Program-made: the position numbers and the translations under genes
The notes under the pieces: model-generated
Database searches by the model: none
The model's input: the letters and a program-made list of their open reading frames with translations, nothing else
What the model was told of the DNA's origin: nothing
Shown here: piece by piece, positions 1 to 12,211 of the stretch
How positions within the stretch are numbered: the first letter of the stretch is position 1
Layout: every line of letters begins with the position of its first letter
Source: Peromyscus leucopus
Taxonomy: Eukaryota; Chordata; Mammalia; Rodentia; Cricetidae
Reading direction: 5' to 3'
Length of the DNA: 64,000 bases
NCBI RefSeq assembly: GCF_004664715.2
Contig: NC_051066.1
Span: 83,973,735 to 84,037,734, forward strand

Positions 1-49
1 GGAATGAATTTCATAAAATATGAACTGTTCAGGGCACAAGGCAGGAATA

Positions 50-215
50 ATGGAGAAACAATAACAAAAAATTGTCCAGAAACGGAGAAAAAAAACTCCT
101 AAATTTCATATGGAAGCACAAAGAGTTCTTGTTAGCCAAAGCAATCTCAAGAAGAAAGAGAACCAATGCCTGATCTCAAATTATACTACAGAGCCATAGT
201 AAAAAACAAAACAAA
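50..215 (+). mobile_element. L1 ORF2 fragment (truncated LINE)
   Basis: The sequence follows the ORF2 region of rodent L1 that reads 'aattcatatggaaacacaaa ... agccaaaacaatc ... ctgtactacagagctatagtaa'. The copy has indels and stops in all frames, and ends in an AAAAC-rich tract near 201-225. Confidence 0.7.
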
Positions 216-1302
216 ACAAAAGAAAACAGGGAAGTACTAGCAGAAAACAGCACCTAGTCCTGTGGTTTAAAGCGAATTGCTCACTGATGTTCACAAACCC
301 CTCACAAACAGGCAGAGTGAGAGAGTGTGGTGAGGGTAATGTGGCAGGAGTATAAGCAAGGTATGATGTACAAGGCAATAGTGCTGCATCACTTTTCAAA
401 TGGAGATGTGAACAAATGCTAATTGCTCTAGATAAGACAACAAAGACAGAGCTAAGCAACAATTCCACTGAAGTTCTGATGGTGAACTAAGGAGACTTTG
501 TTAGGGGTTTCCTCACTTGTGGGAATGTGAGGGGTTATTTTCAGGAGAACAGGTGATCTCAAAAGCCCAAATTCCCACCCTAACATAGGTGAGAGCTGCT
601 AGGAGCAGCGTAAACAGTCTTCCACTGGAATTAGGCTTCTCTCTCCTATGTACTATAGTATCCCAAGACTACATGTGGCAGGCAGGATTCCTGTCATTGA
701 AGGGGAGGAGCAGACAGGAGTAAGTTTCTGTAATCCTAAGGAAAGACCCAAGTAGTTCTGCCCAGTTCTGAGAGGGTGTGCCCATAGGCCTGATCTTGTG
801 GGATCGCTTGTAAGTAATAACAACTGCTCTCATTTCAAGATGGTAAAGCTACATCATATCCACAATATATATATATATTGCAAATGCTAAGATGAAACCC
901 ATTATTTCTTATGCCAATTTTAAGAATTAATTTTAAAAAGTAAATCAGAGAGGGGAAAAAGTGGAGTCATACTTAGGAGTTGTGAAAGGTTCTCTCAGCA
1001 TGTTCATGGTGTTCTGAGAAGGTACCACAGACTTGAATAAGCTAGGACTACAGAAATGTGTTCCATCCTGGAGGTCAGAAAATCTAAGCGGAAGTTATCT
1101 GCAGTCCAGTTTCTAGTAAGGGCATCTCCTCTGCTCAAAAGGCACCTTACAGTGTCATATAGAGTACACAGGGCAAAGATGAAGGTTGTGGCCTCACAGA
1201 AGATGGATGGGTACTTTCCTTCAACTTTTTGTAAAGGGCACTAATTCCATTCAAGGGGCTCTGCTATCATGGATTAATCACTTCAAAAAAGACACCATAT
1301 TC
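216..1302. other. Unique-looking intronic sequence
   Basis: No gene or recognisable repeat seen, apart from a short (TA)n run at 865-879. The short ORFs here have no protein-like composition. Confidence 0.6.
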
Positions 1303-1520
1303 AGGGACCAGAGAGACGACCTGAAGGTTCATAGCACTGTTTGCTCTTTCAGAAGAGCTGGATTTGAGCCCAGCACCCCAACAGGCTGACTCCCAAACAT
1401 CTATAACTTCAGTTTCGGAGGCCCCAACACCCTTTTCTGACCTCCTTGGGTACTAAGCATACACACACTGTGCAAATAGATAGACATGCAGGCAACGCAC
1501 CCACACACTTTTTAAAAAAG
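1303..1520 (+). repeat. B2/B3-type tRNA-derived SINE, diverged
   Basis: A pol III head-like stretch 'ggaccagagagacgacctga' is followed by 'agaagagctggatttgagcc', 'cccaacaccc', 'ttctgacctcc' and an ACACAC-bearing tail, in B2/B3 order. Confidence 0.6.
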
Positions 1521-2344
1521 GATTCATTACTTAATAATAATCTGTGCAACATAAATATGAAGGGCACAAATATTTGAGAACAAAAGAGAGATGGGGAAAT
1601 TTCTTAAATCTAAGAAGTAAAGAAGAGAAGCCACGGCAAATACACTTGTCTGGAATCCCCAAAAACCAGAATGACATCAAACAGGAGCAACATAGGAGCA
1701 GAGGTCTTCACTGCAGACTGTGGCCACAAGTAAAGCACAGTCAAAATTCACTATCTTTGACTACTGCTTTCATGATACCGTCTTCCATTTGCTATCTAGA
1801 CAGAAGCTAGCAGTCAAGCAAAGAAGGATCATGATATAAATGTAAGTAGACATCACTGTGGATAAAGAAAGATACAAGGACAAACGGTGACTGTGCAGCA
1901 CACCTGTGAGAATTCAAGATGTGGGTCAACCTAGAAAGCTGGAAGAAGCAGTTCATTTTATATATGTAGGATATGGAAAACTCCTGAACATATCTATCAC
2001 CTGTTCTCCAAGTTACTATTAAAATTGCACATAAGGAGCACAGTTAAGTATTTCCTGTGCCACATACATAAGTGTTTTGAGCACAATGCAGATATTAGAT
2101 CTTCTTCCTCTGAAATCCCATCTCACTCCAAACCATGTGCCCTTTCCTCGTGGCATCTATATTTCACATTCTACCATATTTCAAGGTAAACAAGACAAAA
2201 CAGGTTAAGGAATGGCAATGTTCAAGGTACTCAAAGCCTCTAGGTCAACTTGCCTTTCAAGGCAAAAGAATCTTAAAACATGTCCTTCCAAAACACCATT
2301 AATTTCTGCCTTGTTTAAGCCTTAATAAACACTTGTTATCAAAA
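1521..2344. other. Unique-looking intronic sequence
   Basis: No gene, RNA or clear repeat seen. Confidence 0.55.
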
Positions 2345-3655
2345 TTATTCTTTTTCCATGCCTTGAGCTAGTGACTGGGGACAGAAACATCTGTTAGATA
2401 CAGCTTCTATCTTTGGTGAGCAAGAATATACAATGTGTCCACTTTCCTATCTCAGTGCTGGGCACCCAATCTGGCTTGAATCTATACATGCCTTGTGTTT
2501 GCAGTCAGTCTCTGAGTTTCTATGTGTACCAGTTCTGTTGTGTCTAGAAGACACTGATTCCTTGGAGTCATCCATCACCTTTGGCTTTTACAACCTTTCT
2601 GCCTTCCTCTTCCACACAGACCCCTGAGGGAAGGAGTATGATAAAAGCATCCCATTTAGAACTGAGCGCTCTGTTGTCTGTCATTTTTACATAGTCCAGT
2701 TGGTCTCTATGGTAATTCCTAAGTATTGCAAAGAAGTTTCTCTAATGTGGGTTGAGTGAGGAACTGATGCATGGGTATAGAAGTATGTCATTAGGAGTCA
2801 ATTTATTGCTATATTCCTGTAGCAGAATAATAGTAGTAGGCTTTCCCCCAGGCCCATGACACACTGAGTCTTAGGTTCTTGGCCACTTAAACAGTGTCAG
2901 GCATGGGTTCTACCTCACAGAATGAGCCTGAAATACAATAAAAAAAAAGTAACTGACTACTCCCATAACATTTGTGCCACTAGTGCCCCAGTGTATCTTG
3001 CAGGCAGGTCGCTGCTTTAGGTTGCAGGACTTGTAGCTGGGTGATATTGATGATTACTTTTCTCCTCTGGTAGCATGAAGAGTACCTTTTAGTACCATGA
3101 AGGCTATTCACTGGGGTCAAGCTTCTAGTTAACATCACTGTGTTGGATAACACAGTAAGTATTGTCTTCAACAACAGGGCCTTATCATCATGTTGTAGAA
3201 AGCAACCAATAGCCTGTGGTATTTGGGGGGCTCCATGGGACATGTTTGACCAATGACTCAACAAGATGTAACCTATTCCTGGCACTAGAGGTTTTCCTTG
3301 TTGGTGCATTATATAACCTACTATTTGGAGGCTTAATTTAGATTCCTTTCTTATATGTATATATTTTAGGAAGCTTCTACAGTAGAAGCTTTCCACATAG
3401 TTTTTCAAATGGTCTTTAGTGTTTGTTAATTGTCCCTCCCTATAGTCCATCCCTTACCCCTCTCTTCTATCACTCTTCCTATTTAATCCTTCTATTCTGG
3501 TTTCACCTTTATCTGTCCATAACACTATCATCTATGTTCTCTTCCTTTGGGAATCCTCTCCACTCTGTCCCTACCCCACTCCATTACTAGGTAGCTAACC
3601 TCTGTGCTTATTTGGATTGTAGCCACATAACTGAAAGCTTAGAATTTAATATCCA
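2345..3655 (-). mobile_element. L1 (Lx-type) 3'UTR and extreme ORF2 end, antisense
   Basis: On the plus strand this is the antisense of an old murid-type Lx 3'UTR: 'ttgtgtctagaagacactga', 'tgccactagtgccccagtgt', 'gtcttcaacaacagggcctt', then near 3600-3652 'gattgtagccacataactga' up to 'taatatcca', which is antisense to the ORF2 C-terminus/3'UTR junction. It resembles the blocks at 45365-46500 and 58505-58795. No intact ORF. Confidence 0.6.
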
Positions 3656-3825
3656 GGGGCTGGAATGATGGCTAAGTAGTTCAGAGCAGGCTGATCTTCC
3701 AGAAAACATGGATTCAATTCCCAGCATCCACATGGCAGCTCACTACAGTCTGTAACTCCAGCTCCAGGAGTTCTAACACCTTCACACACATATACATACA
3801 GGCAAAATACCTATAAATGTAAATA
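3656..3825 (+). repeat. B2/B3 SINE
   Basis: Begins 'ggggctggaatgatggctaa' (tRNA-derived head), then 'attcaattcccagcatccac' and 'catggcagctcac'. It ends in a CACACATATACATACAGGC-type B2 tail. Confidence 0.8.
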
Positions 3826-4174
3826 ACATTCACAATATTAGAGGAAACGTGTATTTATCTTTTTAGGTTTGGGCTATCTCTTTCACCCCCAACCAAAAAG
3901 CTATCTGCAATTCTTACCTTCTGACAAAGGGAACATTCGTCTTTTCCAGCAGATCACATCAACACACTCCAGGGTAGGCTGAATGTTAGGAGTAGTTGGC
4001 GAACACAAAACGAATGCCATGGTTTAGTTTCTGTTTTTTTGTTTTGTTTTGTTTTTGTGGGCTTTTTATTTTGTTACTCTTCTCCTTCTGAATTATTCTG
4101 TTTGGGTACTTTGGTCATAGAGACAGAAAGGTAACTAACAGCTATACAACAGACTGAAAGGATTTTCATTTCTT
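3826..4174. other. Unique-looking intronic sequence
   Basis: Nothing recognised except a T-rich stretch (TTTTG repeats) near 4033-4056. Confidence 0.5.
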
Positions 4175-4188
4175 AATCATCCATTAGA

Positions 4189-4350
4189 GGCCGGGCGGTG
4201 GTGGCGCACGCCTTTAATCCCAGCACTCGGAAGGCAGAGCCAGGCGGATCTCTGTGAGTTCGAGGCCAGCCTGGGCTACCAAGTGAGTTCCAGGAAAAGG
4301 CGCAAAGCTACACAGAGAAACCCTGTCTCGAAAAACCAAAAAAAAAAAAA
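4189..4350 (+). mobile_element. B1 SINE, full length, with target site duplication
   Basis: Canonical 7SL-derived B1 beginning gccgggcggtggtggcgcac and ending in 'gaaaccctgtctcg' plus an A-tail. The flanks carry a perfect 14-bp direct repeat, aatcatccattaga, at 4175-4188 and 4351-4364. This marks a clean L1-mediated insertion, and its low divergence suggests it is recent. Confidence 0.95.
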
Positions 4351-4376
4351 AATCATCCATTAGAACTTCTACTTTT

Positions 4377-4545
4377 GCTGGGCCATGGTGGTGCATGCCT
4401 TTAGTGTCAGCACTCTGGAGGCAGAGGCAGGTGGATCTCTGTGGGTTTGAGGCCAGCCTGGTCGACAGAGCTAGTTCTAGGACAGCCAAGCCTACACAAA
4501 GAAATCCTGTCTCAAAAAACAAAGGACAACAACAAAAAAAAAACC
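4377..4545 (+). repeat. B1 SINE, diverged
   Basis: Starts 'gctgggccatggtggtgcat', contains 'gaggccagcctggtc', and ends 'cctgtctcaaaaaac' plus an A-rich tail. It lies just 3' of a younger B1 in the same orientation. Confidence 0.9.
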
Positions 4546-5858
4546 CGAACAAGAAAAGAAAGTCTACTTTCAGTTAATGGTCTCTATCTTCCCATTTTTA
4601 ATGTAACTCTAAAAGTTCTAACAAATTTATACCAATGTAGCTATCAATGCACCACTACTCAAAATCATAAAATTAATTTAAAAATGATGAGATGTAATGT
4701 AGCTGGTAGCCATTCCAGCTTTAATCTGGAAGTTCCAACCCCCATTGAGGCTTCGGTAACTCTCACGCCTACAAGGCGGGGCTGAGAGAGGACCCTGAAG
4801 ACCCGAGATCTGGATGTGCCAGCTCTCTTGGTTCCTTGACCCTGGACGCTGGAGGTAGACTGAGCAGAGTTCTCTAGAGAACACCGCTGGACTGTGTGAT
4901 ACCTTTCCCAGACCCTATTACCTATCCCTTCACTTATAAGTTACCCCACAAAATAAACCTCCCTTTTAACTACATGGATGGCCTTAATAATTTCACCAAT
5001 AATGTATTTTTTTTTTTCTTTTTGGTAACTTGGAAGAATTCTTAGTCATGTGACTTGGCAAGTATAAAGAAAGTAGTCCAACCCTACAATATCACCAAGT
5101 CATGTAGAATAGTTTCCTAGAGGTGAACACAAGCCTTTCACAAATTTTACCTAGAGTCTTCCACTTCATGTTCTTCTTCTTGGGTAAATGACTCGATCTT
5201 GGAAACATACATTTGTTCACTGGTTTATGAGCTCAAGCAGTCTATATCATTTATTTACTCCCTATTCATCCTTCTGTGTAACAGCAGTAAAATTTTGTCA
5301 CACGAACCTCAAATCTTTCCAAATTTAACATCCATCTCTTTTCCTTCGTCATATACACCTTCAGGGCAAGACTGCAGCTTCTTTATAGTCTTGGCTCTAA
5401 CATCTACTAATGATAAAAAGTGAGTCACTTACTTTTTGTTTCGAAGTTTTCTCATCTTCAAATAGAGATAACAATGGTACCTGATACAGTCTGAACTATC
5501 CCTTCCAAGCTCAGGGGTTGAACACTTACGCTGCATCTAGTAGTGCTGTATTGCGAAGCTTATCTCCTTCAGAAGGTAGGACCAAACTGACAGAAGTGGA
5601 TCACCATGAGCAAGTGTTTGAAGGATTTACTCAAACTGTAGTTCTGGCCTCTCTCTCTCTGCTTCCTGGTATGTCGCTGGGCCTAAATTCTGATGCCAAG
5701 GACATAGCCACTACACCGTGGACTAAATGTGCCAGAATCATGAGTCAAAACAAATCTAGCCTCTTGTTTCTGTCATGTATTTCATGACAGTGATACAAAA
5801 GAAATGAATACAATATCTGCCAGTTATAAATCCTGAGTTAATCAGGCCTAGAAAACTA
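4546..5858. other. Unique-looking intronic sequence
   Basis: No gene or clear repeat seen. The open frames at 5199-5423 and 5518-5787 are short and unlike known domains. Confidence 0.55.
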
Positions 5859-5874
5859 CTTAGTATGTCTTTTT

Positions 5875-6044
5875 TTTTGTTTGTTTTGTTTTGTTTTGTT
5901 TTTCGAGACAGGGTTTCTCTGTGTAGCTTTGCGCCTTTCCTGGGACTTACTTGGTAGCCCAGGCTGGCCTCGAACTCACAGAGATCCGCCTGCCTCTGCC
6001 TCCCGAGTGCTGGGATTAAAGGCGTGCGTCACCACCGCCCGGCC
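5875..6044 (-). mobile_element. B1 SINE, full length, antisense
   Basis: A T/(TTTTG)n stretch (antisense A-tail), 'gagacagggtttctctgtgt', then 'ccaccgcccggc'. Flanking direct repeats cttagtatgtcttttt (5859-5874) and cttagtgtgtcttttt (6045-6060) differ at one base. Confidence 0.94.
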
Positions 6045-6060
6045 CTTAGTGTGTCTTTTT

Positions 6061-6306
6061 AATAAGTCATGAAATTGTTTTCATGGGTCTTAATTAGCAT
6101 TTTATGAAATGGAAAGGAAGAGAATAGGAATATTAAGTATTATATAAAGTTAAATTAAGATTACCTCTAATGAAACAATTTTCTTAAAATCATTCACATA
6201 TTTGGCTACATTCTATGAATTTGTTCAAAATGTACATTTTTTGTTTTATAAATATTTTTAACCTAAAATTTTTTCACATAATGTATTTTGATCGTGTTTC
6301 CCCTTC
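6061..6306. other. AT-rich unique sequence
   Basis: No feature seen. Confidence 0.5.
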
Positions 6307-6312
6307 CCCAAC

Positions 6313-6798
6313 TGTAGCAAGAATTGTAACAGGTCTTATTAATAAAATCAAACCTGGAGCCAGGTACTGGGGTCAACGCTGGAAGATCAGAGAAGCAGAA
6401 CAAGCCACAGCTATCTCACCTTGAAATTCCTCAGCTGATCCTGTTTCCTCAGACTGGAAGCCTCTGAGTCCTCATCCAAATGGATCTCAGCTGAACTGCT
6501 TCTGGAAAGCCTGAAAGCTTAACCAGACTATAGTTCCTTGTCCTCACACCTTAAATACCTTTCTGCCTCCTGCCATTACTTCTTGGGATTAAAGGCGTGA
6601 GTCATTATGCTTGGCTGTTTACAATGTGGCCTTGAACTCACAGAGATCCAGGTGGATTTCTGCCTCTGGAATGCTGGGATTAAAGGCGTGTGCTGCCACT
6701 GCCTAACCTCTATGTTTAATATTGTGGCTGTTCTGTTCTCTGACTCCAGATAAGTTTATTAGGGTGCACAATATTTTGGGGAACACAATACCACCACA
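6313..6798 (-). mobile_element. Solo LTR of an ERV-like element with SINE-like modules
   Basis: Read on the minus strand it starts TGTGGTGGTATTGTGTTCCC and ends TTGCTACA, giving TG...CA termini over 486 bp. It is flanked by a perfect 6-bp target duplication CCCAAC (6307-6312 and 6799-6804), the length typical of class II (ERVK-like) integrases. Inside are a 'taataaacttatctgg' motif near the 5' end and two B1-like modules ('gcctttaatccca' twice, in antisense near 6587 and 6685). No internal gag/pol sequence adjoins. The same family occurs at 34204-34653. The family name is not certain. Confidence 0.8.
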
Positions 6799-6804
6799 CC
6801 CAAC

Positions 6805-7685
6805 TCCTCCCAGAACCTCCCCACGATCCTACCCATCCAACTATATGACATATCTTTGAACTACAGATGGTGGTCTATTATCTTTTCACATATTTTTGAT
6901 AACACAGTTGTCTAAAAAAAGAATGTTGTAAATATAACCTTTGCCCATGGTATAACAACATTACAGGATGGAATTATTTTTTGTGAAAGTAAAATCACTG
7001 AACTCTGGTTTAAAATTCCCAAGGCTTGATGAATGTGTTTATTTCATAAGTATGTTTTGTACTAACTAGTTTTCATGAAATTTCTAAGTCCTGAGAGCTA
7101 TAAAGAAACTAAGACATGTAGCTTATATCATTACTAAGCTTACAGTATAAGGCAAAATAGATAGCAATCAGATAATTTCATAAATATTAAATTTTGGTTA
7201 TGTTCATGACAGTTAATAAGTATAGTATGTTCTAAGATAATATGGTATCAGTATTATTCTAGTCTAGAACATCTGTGATGATTTACAGAGGAAATGAATT
7301 CCAGCCACGACCAAATGAATGTTACCTTGGTAAAGGAAGTAGGAATGTTACAACAGGAGAGAATGTTTGTTTATAAGTGGTGATAACAGAATATTCAAAG
7401 ATCCCTAACAGTAAGGAGAATAGCACATTGAAAGGAACTATGAAACAAGTCATCACAACAGATAGAAGAGACATGCCAAGGAGTTAACCTAGAGCAGATC
7501 ATGTTGGACCTTGTTCAAGATCCTGCTCTTGTACTTAAGAGCAATGGAAAGGCACCAGAGTACTTAAATGAGGGAACTATTTTAATAAAATTTTTATTTT
7601 ATCAAAACTGTTCATGCTGTATAAAGTTAATGAAGAAAAAAATTGGAAAGTTGGAAGACTAGGAATTACCATTGTCTAGCAATAT
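6805..7685. other. AT-rich unique-looking intronic sequence
   Basis: No gene, RNA or obvious repeat seen. Confidence 0.5.
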
Positions 7686-7689
7686 TATC

Positions 7690-8035
7690 ATGTAAGATGG
7701 CTAATCTTACCAACTTAATGGTATTGAGAATCATCTAAGTTAGTGAGGCACATCTCTGGGTAGTGTATTAATTAATGGGGGAGAACCTGCCCTGAATGCA
7801 GTGAGTACCATCCTATAGCCCAGGGGCCAGAAGGAATTAAAAAAAAAAAAAAGAGTTTTTTTTAGAAAGTGTCGGTATTCTCTTTTTCTAGTTCCTGGAG
7901 AACATAACCTGAGCTGCTAAGCCAGACTCAACTGCTTTGGCTTTGCCAGAGAATATATATGTAAATTATTTCTAGTCACTGTCATTTGGTGGAAAGCACA
8001 TATGAAACAACCTGAAGCCATGAATTAAAGACTTT
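7690..8035 (+). repeat. ERVL/MaLR-like LTR relic (tentative)
   Basis: 'tggctaatcttaccaactta', 'gagaatcatctaagttagtg' and 'gagctgctaagccag', ending near 'gaattaaagac', follow the same order as the repeat at 33242-33600. Interrupted by an A-run at 7840-7852. Strongly diverged. Confidence 0.4.
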
Positions 8036-8861
8036 TCCCTGTTTTGACTTCATATGCAAATGTGACAAAAGTTGAGATTTTTTTTAACTTAATAAGAAGA
8101 GAAGGTAAATGTCAAACATCTAATGTAAAGATAATACATACATAATTATGAATATATTGCATCATACAGATAAATTCCCAATTACATCGCTATGGAGGAA
8201 AGTTCTTAAATTGCTGAAAGCAATAAATGCCTAGCTTTTAAAAATTTGCTTGAAAAAACCCAATAATGAAATCAGCATAATTTCTATTTCCCTCTTCAAA
8301 CATTTCTATATTTTCTGAGCCTATTACATGAAATGCATACTACTCCTCAAGTCATTAGAAAGGATCCTATGTTTTTAAATTGCCTTGAACATCCATTTTC
8401 CAGTAAGCTAAGACTAAACTGTGTGCCCCGCTGCTCCAATTTAAATGTGTTTCCTTGGCATAGTCTTCAGAGGCAGTGGGAAAAGGTACAGTTTTCAAAC
8501 AGCAGGAAATCTAACATGCCATCTTATCTGAAAGAGCTAAAATTGGTTAACAGAAAAGTCAGCGTTTGCCTGAATTGTTCAGTTTTCAGAAAAATGCTGG
8601 TCTAACTTAGTTTTGACAGGGTAAATAATATGAAAATTTTCAGAAGTGTAAAGCATTTTAAAATGACAGGAACATAAATACATAAAGAAGTAATTATTTT
8701 CTCAAAAGATGTTCATATTAAAGTAAAAAACTACTCATTTCATTGTGTTCTCTAACACAAACTGTGGTTCCTTGTTTCAAGAAGATAATATTTCATTAAA
8801 CATCCAGTATTCCCAGAAATAACTTCCATTCAAATTTTTCTTGTGCCCATTTTGTACTACT
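8036..8861. other. AT-rich unique-looking intronic sequence
   Basis: Nothing recognised. Confidence 0.5.
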
Positions 8862-8862
8862 G

Positions 8863-8906
<44 letters not shown>

Positions 8907-8945
8907 CTATATATATATGTGTGTGTGTACATATATATGTATACA
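8862..8945. repeat. Compound microsatellite (TA)n(TG)n(TA)n(TG)n
   Basis: Alternating TA and TG dinucleotide tracts seen directly. Confidence 0.95.
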
Positions 8946-9083
8946 CCATATAATAACACACTGTATATTATAATTTACATGAATATGCATACATGTGATC
9001 ATACAAGTATAGCTTCTTTTAGCTACTGTTTTGTTCTCCAAAGCCTCCTGTCACCAAGTCCTCAATAAGTACCTATGCAGACT

Positions 9084-9136
9084 AATATATATATAATATA
9101 TATATATGTATATATTATATAAACATATATATAATG
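9084..9136. repeat. (AT)n-rich tract
   Basis: Imperfect AT dinucleotides broken by single bases; palindromic by composition. Confidence 0.9.
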
Positions 9137-10012
9137 TTTAAGCCCAAGGAGGTATCTTGATAGACACTGCCTTTTTTATTTAGACAAAAAAACATATATT
9201 TATATTAGTATTATAAATAGCCTTTAAATTTATTATGTGTTCCCTATATCTTCATTAGCAAAATTATACTTCTCCATAGTGTACCATTATAAGTTCATTA
9301 CCTTCATTACCACTACTAAGTTGGATCATCTTTTCAAAGTGTTCTGTGAAGAAATCTAAAAGAATTTTTATGTCCATTTTGACAATTGGATTTTGTGCTC
9401 TTCTTATCAAAACTCATTCTACATTAATATATACCAGACTTCATTCTCAAATTTACTGTTTAAAAATTGGTGTATCATTTTATAACCAAGATTTTCTATT
9501 TTATAGAATATGATTTCTAAATTATGATTTATAGATCTGGGAGTGTGATTAGGGAAATTTCTCAAATTGAAATTAACTCTATATTGTTCCTTCAGTTTAC
9601 TTTTAGAATTTTATTACCATTTTTTCACACATTTTCCCTCTGTTGGAATTCACTTTTTAATGTAATATAAACATAGAGGTCCATTTTTTTCTGTAAAGCT
9701 GAAAGGCACATCAGTCCTATTTATTATAATATGCTATTTTACTAATAAGTATAAATATTTTTGTCATTCTTTAAATTGTTTTACTTAGTGGAATCTGTTT
9801 CCAGAATCTCTAAGAACTCACTGGGCCTATTCTCATGACAATGCCATACTGATTAATTATAGTCATTTTACAGTATTACCTGATACCTGGCAATCTAGGC
9901 TTCCTCTGTTTTTTATTCAAAAATATGTCCTTTCTATCTACTATAAAAAATATCACATCATTCAAATAAAAAACAAAATATCAGTTAAGATGAAGTTGAA
10001 ATGCTTTATGGA
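9137..10012. other. Very AT-rich unique-looking intronic sequence
   Basis: No gene or clear repeat seen. Confidence 0.5.
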
Positions 10013-10101
10013 GGTGGATTACATAGATAAATGTTTTTCAGGAAAAAAATAGGTTTCCAGAAAGAGTAATTTCTTCTACCCCCAAACAGATATGTTTCCC
10101 T
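10013..10101 (+). repeat. 89-bp dispersed duplication, copy A
   Basis: Begins GGTGGATTACATAGATAAAT and matches 12663-12751 with only three differences and no gap. It is not a SINE or LINE I recognise. The flanks on both sides do not match. Confidence 0.9.
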
Positions 10102-10321
10102 TTGTTCAGATCTTGTACTGTATTTCATAAAGTTACACTTTATCTGAAAGAGAAAAATTGATAAACTTATTATTAACAATTTTATTTACTTTTAGGGCCT
10201 CTTGTGAATGGAGTTTTAACACCATTTCTTATAACAGGTATTTAAAATTACATGGATATTTAAATTTACAGGTAGCGATTTTATCATATCACGTGTTGGG
10301 TTTTTATTTTTAATTATGTGT

Positions 10322-10322
<1 letters not shown>
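10102..10322. other. AT-rich unique sequence
   Basis: No feature seen. Confidence 0.4.

Positions 10323-10370
<48 letters not shown>
10323..10370. repeat. (TG)n(CG)n microsatellite
   Basis: About 19 TG units followed by GCGCGCGCGC, a purine-pyrimidine alternation of Z-DNA-forming type. Confidence 0.95.
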
Positions 10371-10371
<1 letters not shown>

Positions 10372-10399
10372 TATGTATAGGGGTGGGAGTGAAGTACAT

Positions 10400-10615
10400 G
10401 TGTGAGTGCAGTGGCCAGCAGAATATAGAGGTACTGGATCCTCTGGCGGATGTGTTACAGGTGATTGTGAGCTGCCCTACATGGGTCTGGGAACTGAAAA
10501 TGGATCCTTTACAAAAGGCCTCACATTGTAGAAAGAGAGAACTCCCACAGGTTGTTCTTTGAACTCTACAAGTGCACTGTGGCACGCAAATGTACAAAGG
10601 AATAATCAAATAAAT
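10400..10615 (-). repeat. B2/B3 SINE, antisense, plus a B3-tail-like fragment
   Basis: 'ggatcctctggcggatgtgt', 'gattgtgagctgcccta' and 'catgggtctgggaactgaa' are antisense B2/B3. The distal 'tgaactctacaagtgcactg' and 'tggcacgcaaatgtac' part resembles a sense B3 tail, so two fragments may abut. Confidence 0.6.
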
Positions 10616-11341
10616 GTAAATGATTTCCCTTACATTCTTTTGTTTAACTGGGAATTTTTAATAAAAACAGCTTGATAATTTTTATTTCTTTCAAACTTTT
10701 ATATGTCTAACACTAATAGCTTCCACATCTACAAAATGAAAAATATTATGCTTGGTAAAATAAAATCTACTTAAAACAAATACAACTATGTTACATTGAA
10801 GAAATGAGAAAGACCTAAAAAATTTTTTTAAAAAAGCACCATGTTGTTGAACCACATTTTCATATTATTTCTAGAGAAAATGAGAAAATGAGATCAAGCT
10901 GACAGACTTGCAGAAGAATGTACATTACTGAGAATTTCATTGAGAGCATGAATCTTTCTCTTTAGATCTGTACAATTTGTTGAAAGCATGGGAAACATCC
11001 TCCACCTGAATGTGGAATGATTCTACTCTTAGACTCTAGATGAACTTCCCCGTGGCCATACTGTGCTATTTGACCAAAGATACCATTTCATTGTTAGATA
11101 GTGGTAAGTAATAACCAGTTCCCATAAAGTCAAACTCCAGTCTGTTTTCCTGATGCAGGTGCTGAGTGTGACAGAATAAAAATCTCTATTCCTGAAAATA
11201 GTCCTTAAACTGGGAAACAGTCACCTAAGTTCCATGACACTTTCTCTTCTAAAGTATTATAAACACCATATGATGCCATTTTTCTGTGTGATTCACACGA
11301 TTCTCTAGTGGTTGCTCATAATACAAAATAAGACAATATTT

Positions 11342-11344
<3 letters not shown>
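10616..11344. other. Unique-looking intronic sequence
   Basis: No feature recognised. Confidence 0.5.

Positions 11345-11389
<45 letters not shown>
11345..11389. repeat. (GT)n microsatellite
   Basis: About 22 uninterrupted GT units, adjoining an antisense B2/B3 relic, which is a common site of origin for such repeats. Confidence 0.95.
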
Positions 11390-11390
<1 letters not shown>

Positions 11391-11578
11391 CACAAGTGTG
11401 GGTACATGTGAGTATTCAAGCCATTGCTTGTATGGGGAGATCAGAGATCAGTGGACAACGTGTAGACCTTGGCTCTGTCCTCCCACCACATGAGACTCAT
11501 GGACTGAACTCAGGTTGTCAGGCTTGGAGGCATGCACACTTGCCTGCTGAACCATCTCTGTGATCCTATTTATTTTAA
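11390..11578 (-). repeat. B2/B3 SINE, antisense, diverged
   Basis: 'gtgtgggtacatgtgagtat', 'gaactcaggttgtcaggctt', 'cttgcctgctgaaccatctc' and a terminal TATTTATTTTA are antisense B2/B3 landmarks. Confidence 0.65.
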
Positions 11579-12205
11579 AAGTGTCAGCGTGAGAGCCCAC
11601 TAGCTCTAGGAAAAGGATAAATAACTGTCTCTATGTGAATTTCAGAAAATTCAGAGAAGCAGGTGTATTATTGTCAGATATACTCTGTGAGATCTCCTAC
11701 TTTATTCAGCTCAATTTCTAGAAAGTAACTATTAAAGTTTTTCATTGTATTGTATTGTGTAATATTTTGAGAAGATGTCTTCATATCTTGCCCAGGTAGG
11801 CCTTACATTCCTGGTCTCAAGATTGAGATCCATGTGCCTCTGCTTGGTGAGCAGTACATACTAGAGGTAAACATCACTAAATACAGCTAACAAGAATGAT
11901 TTCCGGACAGTATGCTAATTGTCAAAATAGTGTTTCTGGAAATTTTCAAGATATATTTAATCTTATATACTGGAGTCATTGTTTTGTATTTTATTCCCAC
12001 AGATTTAGAAAGTATATGTGCATTAATGTCATTACTTTATGTGGCATTGTAGACATTGTTTACATGAATTCTGTCTTTTGCAGGGGTGTGTATGAACAGT
12101 GAAATAGCCAATTAGGAAAAAAGAGTACAACATTCAAGGTAAAGTGAAGTCCAGGGAGAGAAACCAAACCTGGTGAAACTGGGCACCAAAAACAAATACA
12201 GTATT
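11579..12205. other. METTL15 intron downstream of the exon; old B1-like fragment
   Basis: At 11757-11870 there is a weak antisense B1-like match ('ttgcccaggtaggccttac', 'gagatccatgtgcctctgct'). The rest is unique-looking. Confidence 0.45.
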
Positions 12206-12211
12206 ACTTAC
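12206..12211 (-). promoter_or_regulatory. 5' splice site (GTAAGT) of the METTL15 exon
   Basis: The minus strand reads TATCC then GTAAGT, a perfect mammalian donor core. Translating through it would meet a TAA stop one codon later, which supports splicing here. Confidence 0.9.

Noticed and set aside
181..468. 95-codon minus-strand open frame
   Set aside because: Begins beside an L1 fragment, no conserved motif, no splice or promoter context; chance ORF.
4214..4552. 112-codon minus frame (FFFETGFLCVGLAVLELAL)
   Set aside because: Antisense translation of two adjacent B1 SINEs; this peptide pattern recurs at every antisense B1.
8862..8945. TA/TG tract as a CRISPR-like or regulatory array
   Set aside because: Simple dinucleotide repeat without spacers; the genome is mammalian.
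10323..10370. (TG)n(CG)n as a CpG-island promoter
   Set aside because: The CpGs are only five units of a simple repeat, and no GC-rich flank or transcription start context is seen.
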